This document shows positions 33,770 to 45,580 of a stretch of 64,000 nt of DNA, piece after piece (within the stretch, counting starts at the first letter, position 1; each line of letters begins with the position of its first letter). Source of the stretch: Codonopsis lanceolata. Its lineage: Eukaryota; Streptophyta; Magnoliopsida; Asterales; Campanulaceae. The notes below the pieces were generated by a model. That model did no database searches, was not told the origin of the DNA, and worked only from the letters and a program-made list of their open reading frames with translations. Both the position numbers and the translations under genes were made by a program. Location: assembly GCA_013146195.2 (NCBI GenBank), contig CM028379.1:63929631-63993630 (forward strand). Direction: 5' to 3'.

Positions 33770-36603
33770 ATGGCTTCCTCTTCAAGATCTAGGAAGGGAA
33801 AGGCACCGATGCACTCGGAATCTGGCGAAGAACACAGGGAGCTTCCTCCTTTAAACCGAAATGTCATCCAATATTGGCATTCAAGGGATGATTGGAGTAG
33901 TATACTCCGAGATCAGCACACCCACGTTGTAAATCTTCAAAATCCTACTGTAAGTTTTCTTTTTTCCTTCAACCTATTTGGTTGAATTTCTCGAATTTTT
34001 CGGATTTCTTGCTATTTTGGGATCTTTGAAGTATACTTGTTCTTGATTTCGATGTTTATGCATGCATGATTTATGCTAAAATGATGCAATTTGGCAATTA
34101 TAGCATAGCAAAAATATGAAATTCATGTTATTTAATTTTGCGATGCATATTCATGCAATTGACACTATTTGATTATGCGATACATATTTCATGTAACTGA
34201 TATATTTTGACTCCGTGATGTATGCTCGTGTCATAGATATTTTTAGATGATGCATGCTTATGAGATATATATTCCGGACACATGCTGCATTTTTCCAGAT
34301 ATACATTTTTTGGATATATGCACATGCTGCAAGTATATTTTCTATATGCAAAATGCAACGGAAATATTTTTAATGCCTGCAAAAAGTGCAACATATTTAT
34401 TATTCCCTTTTTTTAATGCATGCAAATGAAACATACTTATTATTATTTTTTAGCATGCAAAAATGCAACATATTTATATATATTTTTTAATGTATGCAAA
34501 AGATTCAACATATATATTTTCTTTTTTATGCAAAAATGCAACATATATATATATATATTTTATGCAAAAATGCAACATAGATATTTTTCTTTTTAATGCA
34601 TACAAAAATGCAACATCGATTTATTCATTTTTTATGCAAAAATGCAACATAGATTTTTTTTTTTAATGCATGCTAAGGATGAAAATGACATAATTAATGC
34701 ATTTATATCGGACATAGCATGCTTAGTGAGCTTAAGAGTTTACCTCCCTTTCTGTTTTCTTTTCTGAGATGATGCTGATTTTCCCTTCTTTTTTTTCTTT
34801 ATCAGGCACGCAAAACTCTTTTCTGAACTCAGGCCAGCTGCGATAAAGTAGCTACCATATATAACTCACTGCCCCCGTAGGCAGCAATTCTGGTGGAGTA
34901 GACTGGATTTGGCGTAGTTTTGCAGGTTTTTCGTCTCTTTCGCATCTATTTGCCTATTTTTGAGGTTCTGGGGGATTACTGGTGGGACACCACCCATACT
35001 TTTCACTTCAACTGGGGCAAGGCCACCCTGACTCTCTGTGATTTTACTCCGATCACAGGCACTCCCATTGGCACTAGTAGGCATCTGGATCCAGCATGAT
35101 GTCGTCGAAGACCTTTTGGGCTTCGAGCCAGATTATAAGAGTGCTAATGAGATCCGTATCAATAGTGTGAAGAGTTGGCTGGAGCAGTATGCGAGGCAGG
35201 TCGACGACGATGACTACGAGGCAGTCACTTGTGTCGCCTGGGCGTTTTTGTTCTTTTTTTTTTGGGATGTCTTTATTTGCCAATTCATCCACCACCTTGT
35301 GGGTTTCTGTCCTGGGATGACTTCAGGACTTATACCAGGTTTCTTATTATGATTGGGGGCAGGCAGGCCTGGCTGAGCTTTATGCTTCTATGGATTGTGC
35401 CAGGCCGCAATGACTCTCCAGTCCTTAATGGCTTTGCTCCGGCTTGGGAGGTATTTTCTTTTTTTCCTGCTTTTGATACTTGCCATCATTTATTGATTTT
35501 TTCCTTTTTTTTTTTCTTACTGGTTGATTTTTCTTTTGCTGTATTTTTCTTTTTGTAGGTCTGGGCCTACTCAGTTTTCACTTTTTCCCCTGGCCCATGG
35601 AAGAGACGTATTCACGAGCCACCTTTCTTGGTTGAATTCGTGAATGCTAACCGGGTGGAAGAGGACCGGGATGGCAACAGTTTGAGTAAGGCGATGGTGG
35701 AGGACAGGATTGCGAGCTTGAGCTCGGGCACGGTGCATCTATTTCTCTGGAGGGACCTGGCTGGATCGTATCTGGTTTCTTTGGAGATGAGTCGCTATCG
35801 GATTCTAATGGTGTCCATCATGGTTGATTCTTTATATATGGGCGAACGGGTCAACCGTCAGCACTTTCTCTATCTTGTGGGCCCAGTGACACCACCTGCA
35901 TCACCAGCCTGGGTGATCGTTCCGATTTTCTCGAACCGATATCAGTGCCTGTCAAGATATATTGTTCCTCGTGAGGATTATCCTGCCATGGCTTACGAGG
36001 AATTTTTTAGGACAGTGCTTCATCCTGCTCCCACAGTAGCGAGGTGTGCATCAAATGTTTTGATAGGCCGAGGCCTTCTCGTCTTGTTCCTGACGCTCAG
36101 CCGGATTATTTCAACCCTGCTGAAGATTTCTCCCCCTTCCAGTATCATCGTGAAGGAATACTTGTGGAGGAGGCTTTGCCTGATGCTGAGGTCCCGGAGT
36201 GGTTTCAGATTCCTGAGCGGGCCCGCGCGGTATACTTTTCACTTCTGCCTCTATATTTTTTCTCTTTTTTTTTCTTGCAATATAATAATTTTTTATTCCC
36301 CTAGACTGATATTTCTTTCCTATTTCTTTTGACACCTTCCTTTTTCAGGTCGATGTTTCATCGTATCGAAAGGTGGTAAAGGGCTTCTTTGACATCGCCA
36401 AGCTATACTAGCGGATGTTGGATAAGTTCACTTGCCGAGGGAATGATGCCATGAGTCGAGCCAGGCGCCGGGATGATGATGATGATGAGGTCGATGGATC
36501 GGATCGTGCTCGGGCGAGAGGTCAGGAATATAGAGTTGGCGGGACCGGTCCTCGGGTTATGGGAGGAGGCTTGAATAGGAGCAGATCTTCACAGGCCCAT
36601 TAG
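33770..36603 (+). pseudogene. Plant mobile domain (PMD) gene of Tat-B, nearly full length, with introns
   Basis: Exon 1 (33770-33949) starts MASSSRSRKGKAPMHSESGE and ends at GT of a long AT-rich intron (33950-34805, acceptor TTTATCAG). Exon 2 contains the PMD core: LPIFEVLGDYWWDTTHTFHF, NWGKATLTLCDFTPITG, VVEDLLGFEPDY, LFANSSTTLWVSVLG and SYYDWGQAGLAELYASMD. Introns at 35451-35558 and 36230-36348 match those of Tat-A. The C-terminus is Arg/Asp-rich, ending RSRSSQAH. Several in-frame stops (for example near 34885, 34905, 35323 and 36408) and shifts (near 35090 and 35400) show decay. PMD proteins act in transposon silencing and occur in some DNA transposons; here the gene is antisense to Tat pol. 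Confidence 0.8.
34448..34665. repeat. Degenerate ~45-bp repeats in PMD intron 1
   Basis: At least five copies of TATGCAAAAATGCAACATA separated by T-rich spacers, within the first intron. Weaker ATGCATGCA-type copies extend upstream to about 34320. Confidence 0.85.
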
Positions 36604-36689
36604 CTTCTTTATACCTGTACATATTATGGATTTTTCTCTTTTTTTGTACCAGGATACCAGGTAGTTTGGGGATGACAGTAAGAGACATG

Positions 36690-36746
36690 TGGGCACTGCC
36701 CATGGAGAACTTGGGCACTGTCGCCCAGAGCTTGGGGTAGCGCCCA
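36690..36746. repeat. Palindromic words before the Tat-B DUF7745-like gene
   Basis: TGGGC-ACT-GCCCA at 36690-36702, TGGGC-ACTGTC-GCCCA at 36712-36726 and the partial copy TGGGGTAGCGCCCA at 36733-36746. The last ends 79 bp before a TATA box. Confidence 0.8.
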
Positions 36747-36824
36747 GGCTTCTTCTGTGCAGCTCCTGGTTTGGCCACTATTCATGCATTGTTTTGATAT
36801 TTCGGTCGTTTCTTCGATTTTCAG

Positions 36825-36835
36825 TATAAAAGGGG
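36825..36835 (+). promoter_or_regulatory. TATA box of the Tat-B DUF7745-like gene
   Basis: TATAAAAGGGG, 129 bp upstream of the ATG at 36964. The Tat-A equivalent is degraded (GTTTAAAAGG, 20037-20046). This implies separate transcription of the DUF7745-like gene rather than read-through from PMD. Confidence 0.6.
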
Positions 36836-36963
36836 ATTCAGGGCAACGTTCTATTTCATATTGCTCCTCCTCTCTTTTCAGACAGCAGACATATCTAAGC
36901 TTTTTTTTTTTTTGTTATGTTTTTCTTATATCAGATCAGATATAAATCTTGCCCTTTTCAGAA

Positions 36964-37273
36964 ATGGCGGCACACAGTCATACATCCCTAGAGATTGAGA
37001 TATACGAGACTTCCTTGGATTACTGGATCCTTTCATTACGGGAGGACAAAAGGGAATGGTTTGATCACGTTTATGGCTTTTGCTGCCTCCTTTCATGGCG
37101 GGGACTACATATAAATTGGGAGATGCTGAGGGCATCATCTAGAGTTTGATCGACTCAAAGTCATCTCTTTAATTTTTCTTTGAATGAGATGTGTCCCACC
37201 TTCGAGGAATTCAACAATATGGTGGGAATGCCGACTGTCAGACCCATTGTCGTGCCATCTGTACGGAGACGTC
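36964..37273 (+). pseudogene. DUF7745-like gene of Tat-B, 5' part, cut by Athila-2
   Basis: Starts MAAHSHTSLEIEIYETSLDY and aligns with the Tat-A gene: FDHVYGFCCLLSW, LHINWEMLRASS and, after a stop/shift near 37149, HLFNFSLNEMCPTFEEF and VGMPTVRPIVVPSVRRR. The Athila-2 LTR begins at 37274 inside the codons after this point. The remainder, equivalent to 20484-21515 of Tat-A, is absent from the window. Confidence 0.7.
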
Positions 37274-38100
37274 TGATCGTGTCTTAAATTTATACCTTAC
37301 AAGTGCACAAGACTATTGCAGAATAGTTTTGGAAGCAAGGGTCGAACCACAGAGACAAGAAGAATTCAGGTAAGAGGGTTTTTAATTTATTTTATTTAAT
37401 CTAATTTATTATACTAAAACAGGAAATCTAATTAATAGTCTAAGCAGCAATCACAAATATGAAGATCGTATGGAGGAGAGAAATTTAGGATTGGGGATTC
37501 ATTTGCATCTACTCTATTGCTCTTTTAAATAAAGTATCAATCAATTGCTTGGGTTCGTTCACGTGAGATAGATATAGATTGTCAAATTATAATTCAGTTT
37601 CCATCCTACATAATTCATCCAATCTATATCCTAAGAACAAGAATATTTGAATTTCCTATCTGTCACTTAGGAACATATATATGAACCTGACCCTAACTTA
37701 TCATTCTCGTACATTGATAAGGTCAATTTATCACAATGGTGAGCCAGTGTACGACATATGCATTTGGCCGTGCAGCTATCCGCACCTCTAGGTCTTTACT
37801 ACTTGCGATTCCATTCATTTGGTCAAAGCTAGACAGTAAAGAGGTTGATAAATATCATGATCAACAAGAATTGAATGAATAAAAATATATTAAGCAAAAG
37901 ATTTTATACAAGTTAACTCCCAACTCCTAGATTAATGAACAGTTAGTTCATCCTTGAAGATGAACCAATTAGCGGGATGAAAGAAAACATGAATTGATCT
38001 TCAAACTTACAACTACTAAACTATGTATTACAAACTAAATCAGAACGTTTCCGAGCGTTTTTTGGCGTTGTTGGACGTCCTTTGGCTTTGGCTACAGTCT

Positions 38101-38112
38101 TCTATATATACC
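38101..38112 (-). promoter_or_regulatory. TATA box of Athila-2 3' LTR
   Basis: Minus-strand GGTATATATAGA, about 67 bp downstream of the palindromic words in LTR orientation. Confidence 0.55.
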
Positions 38113-38178
38113 AAGGTGTTTGAGGTGAAAGAGGAGGTTCAATCCAGGTGAAATTCCCGTAAAGGCGGTTTCTGGGTA

Positions 38179-38239
38179 CCTTGCGGGCGCAAGGCCTTGT
38201 TCTGGCTGATGATGCACTAGAGACCTTGTGGGGGCAAGG
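38179..38239. repeat. Palindromic words in Athila-2 3' LTR
   Basis: CCTTGCGGGCGCAAGG at 38179-38194 and the decayed CCTTGTGGGGGCAAGG at 38224-38239. A third copy further right has lost its symmetry here but is intact in the other LTR (52367-52382). Confidence 0.85.
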
Positions 38240-38472
38240 TCTCATACCCTTACATCCGCTGTCATACTTCAATTCAACCTTCTTTTCATTATTTGCACTT
38301 TGCAGTCTTGCTCGAAATCTTTAATAAAAGCTTTGTAAATCCCATAATTTCACTAAAACCCTGAAACTCATAATATAGCTCAAAAACACATATTAGTAGC
38401 CAAAAGCCTCGTGGAATTGCTATTTCTAAGTTATAAAAGTAACTAATAAAGATGAATAAAATACATCTATCA

Positions 38473-38489
38473 AATACCCCTAAACTTAG
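38473..38489 (-). other. Polypurine tract of Athila-2
   Basis: Minus-strand CTAAGTTTAGGGGTATT directly before the LTR start TGATAG, as in Athila-1. Confidence 0.85.
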
Positions 38490-40012
38490 ACTTTGCTCGT
38501 CCATGAGTAAACAATACTTATAAATACAAAAGCAATTAAAATTACAAAAATTAAGAAAAATGTTTTTGGAGGGTGACACTATTTACACTCCTCTAGAAAC
38601 CCACAAACTCAAGGAAAGTCTAACGAGCGACTCGACTATGCAGATAAATACAAAAACTCATAAATACAAAACATGTAAAAATTACTCTAAAAACAATAAA
38701 TACAAAATAAATAACAAAATCTTTTTTGTTTCAATCTCAATTCACAAAGGCATGGCATATCATATTTGTCTCATAAAGATGCTCACCACATATGAGAGAC
38801 TTAACCACAAAACAAACTGACTTATACTCAAGCAGCTACCGGTCTTAACTTCTCCGTGTGTGTGTGATATCCAGACATAGAAAATAGTTTAACTTAAATA
38901 GTTTTACTTAGCTAAGCACAACATTCATTCTAAAAATCAGGATTTTCAATAAAACCAATGCAACACAGAGTATGCGATTTACCATCTGAACCCGGTCTAT
39001 CACAGAAAGAGAGAACACCAAGGATTTCAAATACTTATACATCCATCCCATGCACTTCCTATGTATGACATACAATTCTTTCATACCCCAATTACTTGCA
39101 ATAGCTAAGATTATGCTAACACAGTGAGCTTGCGAATATTATGAATATATGAAGTGGTGATCAATTAATATGAATTACAATCAAATCAACAAACACAAGC
39201 ATTGGCAAAAAGATCAATAGGTCTTTAATAAGCTTGTAATGTAAGGCCTTGGTGTTGGGGGATACGATGGAAAGTGAATATAATACAAAGTGAGAGAGTA
39301 AGACTACCCTTTTCCCCAAATACTTCCAAACAAAAGGAAGTTTTGGAGAAAATCAAGAATTTTGCAGAATCAAGTAAATTCCAGAATGATCTATGGAAAA
39401 GTTATGTGGTTCATTGCATTAACTCCTCATCGAGTGAAGTGACCACTCGAAGACTCGAGAATGAAAATTTTGAATTAAAATATTTTTATAAAGAAAATGG
39501 AGATGGACGATGACAATGACCCTTTTGATGGGTCCCCGAAGGAACCAAATATTAGTGTATTCTGGTCAAGGCAACATCTCCTAAAATAAGAAAATATAAA
39601 AAACAAGAAAATAGAGTGAGGAGAAGAGACGATAGTGGGGCAAAAAATTTCCCTCACCCTTAAAAACGTGGCCCAACTCCACTCTTCCTTAAGAGTGGGA
39701 CACAAAGGCCACAGGCTTAGAATTCCCACCCCCCCCCCCCCCCCGAACTTCAATTTTATTTTTTCCTCAAAATTAAGGATTATCTTATGAGTGGATTGAT
39801 GGAGGAGAAATATCAAATGGAAATATATGGCTCGCCTAATGAAAGAGGAAGAAACTTGGGCTTCGACTCATGGTGAGTCGGGAGGAAATAACAAAGGAGG
39901 ACAAAACTCGGGGATCGTGCCAGGTGGCATTAAAATATGTGGAGACATTGTGCCCCACCTAGTTAACCCAACCAAAAAATTGAGTCTGGTCGGCGCGCAT
40001 TTGCGCCAATTA
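38490..40012 (-). other. Athila-2 3' noncoding region
   Basis: Homologous to 14751-16935 of Athila-1 but about 0.9 kb shorter. A G-tract (39727-39750, minus strand) next to AAGTTCGGGG is the second PPT-like tract. No gene is supported. Confidence 0.7.
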
Positions 40013-40965
40013 CTAACTAATCATCTGGTTTTCTAACGAGATCTCCTCTTGCCTATTGGAGATAGCCTCCAAGGGATCCACCTCCTCCTCAATATGAGCC
40101 TCCCCTTGAGGCTCCTCACATGGTCCCTTCTTACGTGGCTGGCGTGAGTGATCAAAAAGAAGTGCCGCAGTAATGTCGGGTACTGCCCGAACTCTCTCAA
40201 AATCTGGAGTCCAAATGACCCCAGCCCCATTACACAATCCTGTAATCGAACTCGGGAAAACGAATCCCGAGTTTGTGCTACCTCTAATGAGGGTCTGAAT
40301 CTGGGTGTTGATCAGCGCCCCACATCAACAGACCCACCGGTTAGAAGGGTGTAGATCAAAACAGCCTTATGCCAAGACATTATGTGCTGGTGGCTGGATG
40401 GCATAAGACGTGCACAGATAAATTTGAACACAGCCTTGGCCATGTTCGTCAAATGGGACTCGTCCATGGTGCGGGGGTCAAATGGTGGACCTTGATGAAA
40501 GGTCCAAACCGTGTCATGTGTTGCGATAGTTGCATTTAGCACCTCGAGAGAGACATAATTGGCGATATGGATGCTGTACTGGTCAGTAACCCTCGCAAAA
40601 TTAAGGGTGCCGAAATAACGGTTAATACTATAGGGTGAAAAGTTGACATCCCAACCCCTAACAGAACTGGTGTCAAGCATCTCACCAGAAATGGAAATAC
40701 GCCCGTTGGCGTAGAATTCATGAACAATGGCCACGATAGCCACGCCCGGGGTCGCACAAAGAGGGGCCTATCTTCGCTGAGCGAAGTGGGCAGGGAGAGC
40801 AAAGTCTACAACCTTAAATACCCTCTCAGGGATTATGCTCTTGGAGAGCTTCCTAGTGTAGCTCTTCGAAGCCTCAAAAGATATGAACCTATAGGGGTCA
40901 TATTCTTGCTCCTCCTCTTGGGAGCGGGACAGCGAAGGTCCGCGGTTTCTACGCTTGGGGGCCAT
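40013..40965 (-). pseudogene. Athila-2 extra ORF (ORF3), putative plant transposon protein domain
   Basis: Homologue of 13527-14619. It starts MAPKRRNRGPSLSRSQEEEQ (basic then acidic) and has FISFEASKSYTRKLSKSIIP. After a shift near 40760 come HEFYANGRISISGEMLDTSS, VNFSPYSINRYFGTLNFARV, RLMPSSHQHIMSWHKAVLIY and TLLTGGSVDVGR. Further breaks near 40310-40240 are followed by an acidic, Gln-containing tail (40237-40013). Conservation of N-terminus, domain and tail in two independent Athila copies shows this is a genuine element gene. Its function is unknown; no envelope features are seen. Confidence 0.8.
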
Positions 40966-41367
40966 TTTGGGGACAAAAATAAATCTACTTCTAAAAAAAT
41001 TAATATTTAACTAACCTAACTAAAACAAATAAAGTATGCACGTAAACAATTTAAAAATATTTCTATCACCTAGCATACAAAAATTTGATGGATCATAATT
41101 TAAATAGAGAGGGGATAGAAGATACGTGGATCGCAATGCTTTAGCTGTAAAGGAAGGTTACCAGAATTCCGAAGCTTCTTCGTCGACAAAAATGGCCGCA
41201 TTTGTTCAAAGCTTGGTGGAGTGAAATGAAGGTGGAAGCTTGAAGATGAGAGCAACTTGCACTTGAGACTTGGCCAAAATTCTTGAGAAAGAGAGGGAGA
41301 TTGCCAGATGTTTGGAGAGGATGAGAAGCTTTTGAAATTCTGTGATCTGGTGACTGCCTCAATTCGG

Positions 41368-41378
41368 GTTATAAAGGG
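41368..41378 (-). promoter_or_regulatory. TATA-like box of Athila-2 ORF3
   Basis: Minus-strand CCCCTTTATAACC, 2-3 bp from the nearest palindromic word and about 400 bp upstream of the ORF3 ATG (40965). Confidence 0.5.
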
Positions 41379-41380
41379 GG

Positions 41381-41559
41381 CCTTGCGGCCACAAGGTGTG
41401 TATACCTTGCGTCCGCAAGGTTCACAGTCAACATGCACAGAAGATGATGAAAGGCTTACGGGGGCAAGTATCCGCGGGCTTGCAGCCGCAAGGGTCACAC
41501 ATCATCCATTATTAATGAGGCCTTGCGGCAGCAAGGTGTTAAGACCTTACGTCGCAAGG
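41381..41559. repeat. Palindromic word cluster upstream of Athila-2 ORF3
   Basis: Copies of CCTTGCG-NN-CGCAAGG or close variants at 41381-41396, 41405-41420, 41454-41468 (weak), 41478-41493, 41521-41536 and 41545-41559. This is more copies than in Athila-1, which has four. Confidence 0.85.
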
Positions 41560-41720
41560 GTCACATAATGTTTTCCTTGGGAAGCTTTTTCACAGTTTTA
41601 GCAGTCTTCGTTTTAGTCCTTCCGTTACATTTCGTTAAGGTCGTTTCTTTCTGCACTCTGAAAATTCTACAAAACTACTACACTAAAATATTAGAAAACA
41701 TATAAATACAACACTATGAT

Positions 41721-41740
41721 GCTTTTCTCCCCCAAACTTG
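41721..41740 (-). other. PPT-like tract downstream of Athila-2 integrase
   Basis: Minus-strand CAAGTTTGGGGGAGAAAAGC, the same as Athila-1 12718-12737. Confidence 0.7.
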
Positions 41741-41908
41741 AATTATGCCAATGCTTGGAAAACATTTAATTTAAATGTTCATAATCAAAATAAGATGGAG
41801 AATAACATATTTAAATTACACTACGAAAGCAAATAAAATTTCCTCAAAGTGGGTTACCTACCACCTAACGCACTTGTTTAACGTCTTTGGCTCGACCTAA
41901 CTGCAAAC

Positions 41909-44625
41909 CTAATCTTTTGGGGGTTCGGTGTCAAAGAGACGAATGAGTTCAATTGTTCTTTCTACTGATATGGGTTCAAAATAAGGTTTGAGTCGGTGGC
42001 CATTTAACTTAAAAATCTCATCAGACTTTGGATTTTTAATATCAACTGCTCCATGTAGGTAAATTCGTACTATAATGAAAGGACCAGACCATTTCGATTT
42101 TAATTTACCTGGGAATAATCTAAGTCTAGAATTAAAAAGAAGTACTTTTAAACTAGGTCGTAATACTTTTTGAGAGATTCTCATATCATGGCATCGTTTG
42201 GTCTTTTCTTTATAGAATTTTGCATTCTCCAACGAATTTAGCCTATGCTCTTCTAATTGATTTAACTGATAAAGTCGTTCTTCACCGGCCAAAGATAAGT
42301 CAAAGTTAAGAGTTTTAATGGCCCAATATGCCTTGTGTTCAATTTCTACTGGGAGATGGCATGCTTTGCCATACACCATTCTATAAGGACTCATTCCTAT
42401 TGGGGTCTTTCAAGCAGTTTGGTAGGCCCAAAGAGCCTCTTTAAGTTTTGGTTCCCAATCTTTATGATTTGGTCTAACAGTCTTTTCAAGGACTGCCTTT
42501 ATCTGTCTATTACTTACTTCTACTTGGTCAGAAGTGTGAGAATGATATGGTGTAGCTAACTTGTGTGTCACACCATGTTTCCTAAGGCATGCATTCATCA
42601 CACGACTGGTAAAGTGTGTTCCTTGATCACTAATTATTGCCTTCGGTACTTCATACCGAGTAAATATATCATCCAAAAACTGACAACTGTTTGACCATCA
42701 TTATTTCAAGTAGCAATGGCTTCTATCCATTTTGACACATAGTCAACAGCAACTAAAATATATTCACAACCATTTGAGACTGGGAAAGGACCCATAAAGT
42801 CAATACCCCATACATCAAAGATTTCAACAACTAAATTGTTATGCAAGGGAATCTCATTCCTTTTACTAATCCCACCAGTTCTTTGACATTTATCGCATGT
42901 TTTGCAAAATATTTCAGAATCTCTAAAAATGGTAGGCCAATATAAACCAGATTGCATGATTTTCCTAACATTTTTTGTACTACTAAAATGACCACCACAA
43001 GAATATTCATGACAGAACGCCAAAATACTTTGTTGTTCATGATCAGGAATACATCTTCTAATTATGGAGTCTAAACATATTTTGAATAAATGAGGTTCAT
43101 CCCAAAAATACTTTTTAGCATCTGTTAAAAATATCTTTCTTTGATAAAAATCAAAATCAGGGTTAATAATAACAGCAACATGATAATTAACAAAATCAGC
43201 ATACCAAGGTTCGAAATTTTTAACTGCTAACAATTGTTCATCAGGGAAATCTTCATTTGTAGGGATTTTATTATCAAGAAGTTGACGTTCAAGTAAAGGT
43301 AAAAATTCCATCCTAGACAAATGGTCGGCAACATCGTTTTCTATTCCCTTTTTATCTTTAATAGTTATGTCAAATTCTTGCAATAATAACATCCATCTAA
43401 TGAGTCTAGGCTTGGCCTCTTTCTTGCTCAATAGATATTTTAGTGCTGCATGAACATAAGATATAATAACTTTTGAACCTAACAAGTAGGATCGAAATTT
43501 TTTAATGCAAACACAACTGCTAAAAATTCTTTTTCAGTGGTTGTATAATTGAGTTGTGCATCATTCAATGTCCTACTTGCATAATGAATCATATGTGGTT
43601 TCTTATCCACCCTTTGTCCTAACACAGCTCCAACTGCAAAATCGATGCATCACACATGATTTCGAAAGGTTGAGACCAATCAGGGCTGGTTAAAATAGGA
43701 GCTGTTGTTAATTTTTCTTTTAACAAATTGAAATTCAAGCATTCTTGGTCAAAAATAAATTTGGTATCTTTTGCCAAAAGATTGCATAAAGGTTTACAGA
43801 TTTTTGAAAAGTATTTTATAAATCGTCTGTAAAATCCTGCATGACCTAGAAAGCTTCTAACACCTTTGACTGTAGTTGGGGGAGGTAATTGTGAAATAAC
43901 TTCAATTTTGGCTTTATCGACCTCAATTCCTTTGTTAGACACAACATGACCTAAAACTATTCCATGTTTAACCATGAAATGACTTTTCTCCCAACTTAAG
44001 ATTAAATTGGTTTCACAACATCTTTTAAGAACTGATGTTAGGTTTTCCAAGCATCTATCAAAAGAATTTCGAATACTGAGAAATCATCCATAAACACTTC
44101 TACACATCTTTCAACTAAATATGAGAATATATAAATCATGCATCTTTGAAAAGTGGCAGGTGCATTACCTAATCCAAATGGCATCCTTCTAAATGCAAAG
44201 GTACCGAAGGGACATGTAAATGTAGTTTTCTCTTGATCTTCTGGTGCAAGTGGAATTTGATTATAACCGGAAAAACCATCAAGAAAATAATAATAGTCAT
44301 GGCCAGCTAATCTTTCAAGGATTTGGTCAATGAAGGGCAAAGGAAAGTGATCTTTCTTTGTTGCCGCATTTAGTTTTCTCAAATCAATGCACATTCTATA
44401 ACCAGTTATAGTTCTTGTGGGAACTAACTCATCTTTGTCATTCTTAACAACAGTAATTCCTGATTTCTTAGGAACTACTTGAACTGGACTAACCCATTTA
44501 CTATAAGATGTCGGGTAAATTATACCCGCATCAAGAAGCTTAAGCACTTCTTTCCTAACTGCTTCTTCCATGTGAGGGTTAAGTCTTCTTTGACGTTCTC
44601 TAGAAGGTTTGGTACCTTCTTCCAA
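41909..44625 (-). pseudogene. pol: Athila-2 pol: RT, RNase H, integrase (broken)
   Basis: RT (44625-44038) has LLDAGIIYPTSYSKWVSPVQ, MCIDLRKLNAATKKDHFPLP, FLDGFSGYNQIPLAPEDQEK, GTFAFRRMPFGLGNAPATFQ and the catalytic region VFMDDFSVF. The connection follows (44050-43619: MVKHGIVLGHVVSNKGIEVD). RNase H is damaged near 43600-43490. Integrase (43485-42706) has an intact zinc-binding part (FCKTCDKCQRTGG) and VWGIDFMGPFPVSNGCEYIL. The core then continues AIISDQGTHFTSRVMNACLR and ends with IGMSPYRMVYGKACHLPVE and KLKSKWSGPFIIVRIY. At least three frameshifts and one stop (42407). It is longer than Athila-1 between RNase H and integrase. Confidence 0.93.
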
Positions 44626-45055
44626 ATGATTCTATGCATACACATAGAAGGACTAATACCTTTCAAGCCTGCTAAGGATCAACCTATAGCTTCTCCATAT
44701 GTCCATAATACTCTTAACAGGCTTGTCTCTTGTTCTTCTGTTAAATCTGAAGCAATTATAACGGTAAAGTTTAGTCTTTCCCAAGAAATGCGTATTTCAA
44801 GTGGGTGGTAAAGACTTTAATTCTACTTCAAGAGGAGATTTAATGGATGGGATAAACTTAGGAATTTCAAGTTTAACTTTTTCTTTTTCATCCTCCTTAG
44901 GAGTTTCTTCTTTTTCTAGATCTTCATTAATTTCAATTTTTGGGCTTTCTACTTCTTCTTTACTTTCACTTTTATCTTTAGGCACTTCTCGTTCTTCCTT
45001 ATCTTTTTTGGCTTTTCTTTGAAGAGTTCTCTTTTTATTCTTTCTATATCATTCG
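44626..45055 (-). pseudogene. Athila-2 protease-RT linker
   Basis: Contains a Lys/Glu-rich low-complexity stretch (44985-44797, KSESKEEVESPKIEINEDLE) followed by HLKYAFLG, the Athila phrase just before RT. Decayed, and part of the gag-pol polyprotein. Confidence 0.65.
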
Positions 45056-45580
45056 CTAAATCGGGGAAGTCTCTATGAACATAGTCTTCTCCAAACATGT
45101 CTTTTCTAACTCATCATCGTTTAGATTTGCTTCAAAGCTTTGGGCTGTAAGATTTTCAATTTCATCAATTGAAAAATAGGCATTCATGTCACTCGGTCTG
45201 TCTAATGCATCAAAAACTGAAATTTCTACAGTTTCTCCCATAACTGACATTGATAGTTTACCATTCTTCACATTAATCATGGTATTGGTCGTGGCCATAA
45301 AAGGTCTTCCTAACATAATAGGAACTTCATTATTAGTGCATATCTTCCTTTCCATCTGTAGAACCACAAAGTCGATTGGGATGATCAACTTGTCTACTTG
45401 AACTAAAATGTCTTATACTATTCCTGAAGAATGTTTGACCGAACAGTTGGCTAACTGTAAGGACATAGTAGTGGGTTTTAATTCACCAAATCCTAATTTT
45501 TTATAAACAACAAAAGGCATTAAATTGATACTCGCTCCTAAATCTAGCACAACTTTCATCTTTTCGAACTACCCAAGGAA
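45056..45580 (-). pseudogene. Athila-2 protease (retropepsin)
   Basis: An active-site-like stretch reads VVLDLGASINLMPF (about 45550-45510), followed by LIIPIDFVVLQMERK and the conserved PIMLGRPFMATTNTMINVKN (45388 onward). The catalytic triad reads Asp-Leu-Gly instead of Asp-Ser/Thr-Gly, which as I recall is usual in Athila proteases. A stop near 45412 separates the two parts. It would cleave the Gag-Pol precursor. Confidence 0.75.

Larger units (their letters stand above)
37274..38472 (-). mobile_element. 3' LTR of Athila-2
   Basis: 1199 bp. On the minus strand it starts TGATAGATGT at 38472 directly after the PPT and ends ...GACACGATCA at 37274. It holds the intact, unoccupied counterpart (37899-37903, AGATT) of the site that carries the solo LTR in the other copy. 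Palindromic words lie at 38179-38194 and 38224-38239, and a TATA box at 38101-38112. Confidence 0.92.

Noticed and set aside
36044..36304. Second reading frame at 36044-36304 as a separate gene
   Set aside because: It is the true PMD frame after a frameshift in the longer ORF at 35628-36332; both belong to one gene.
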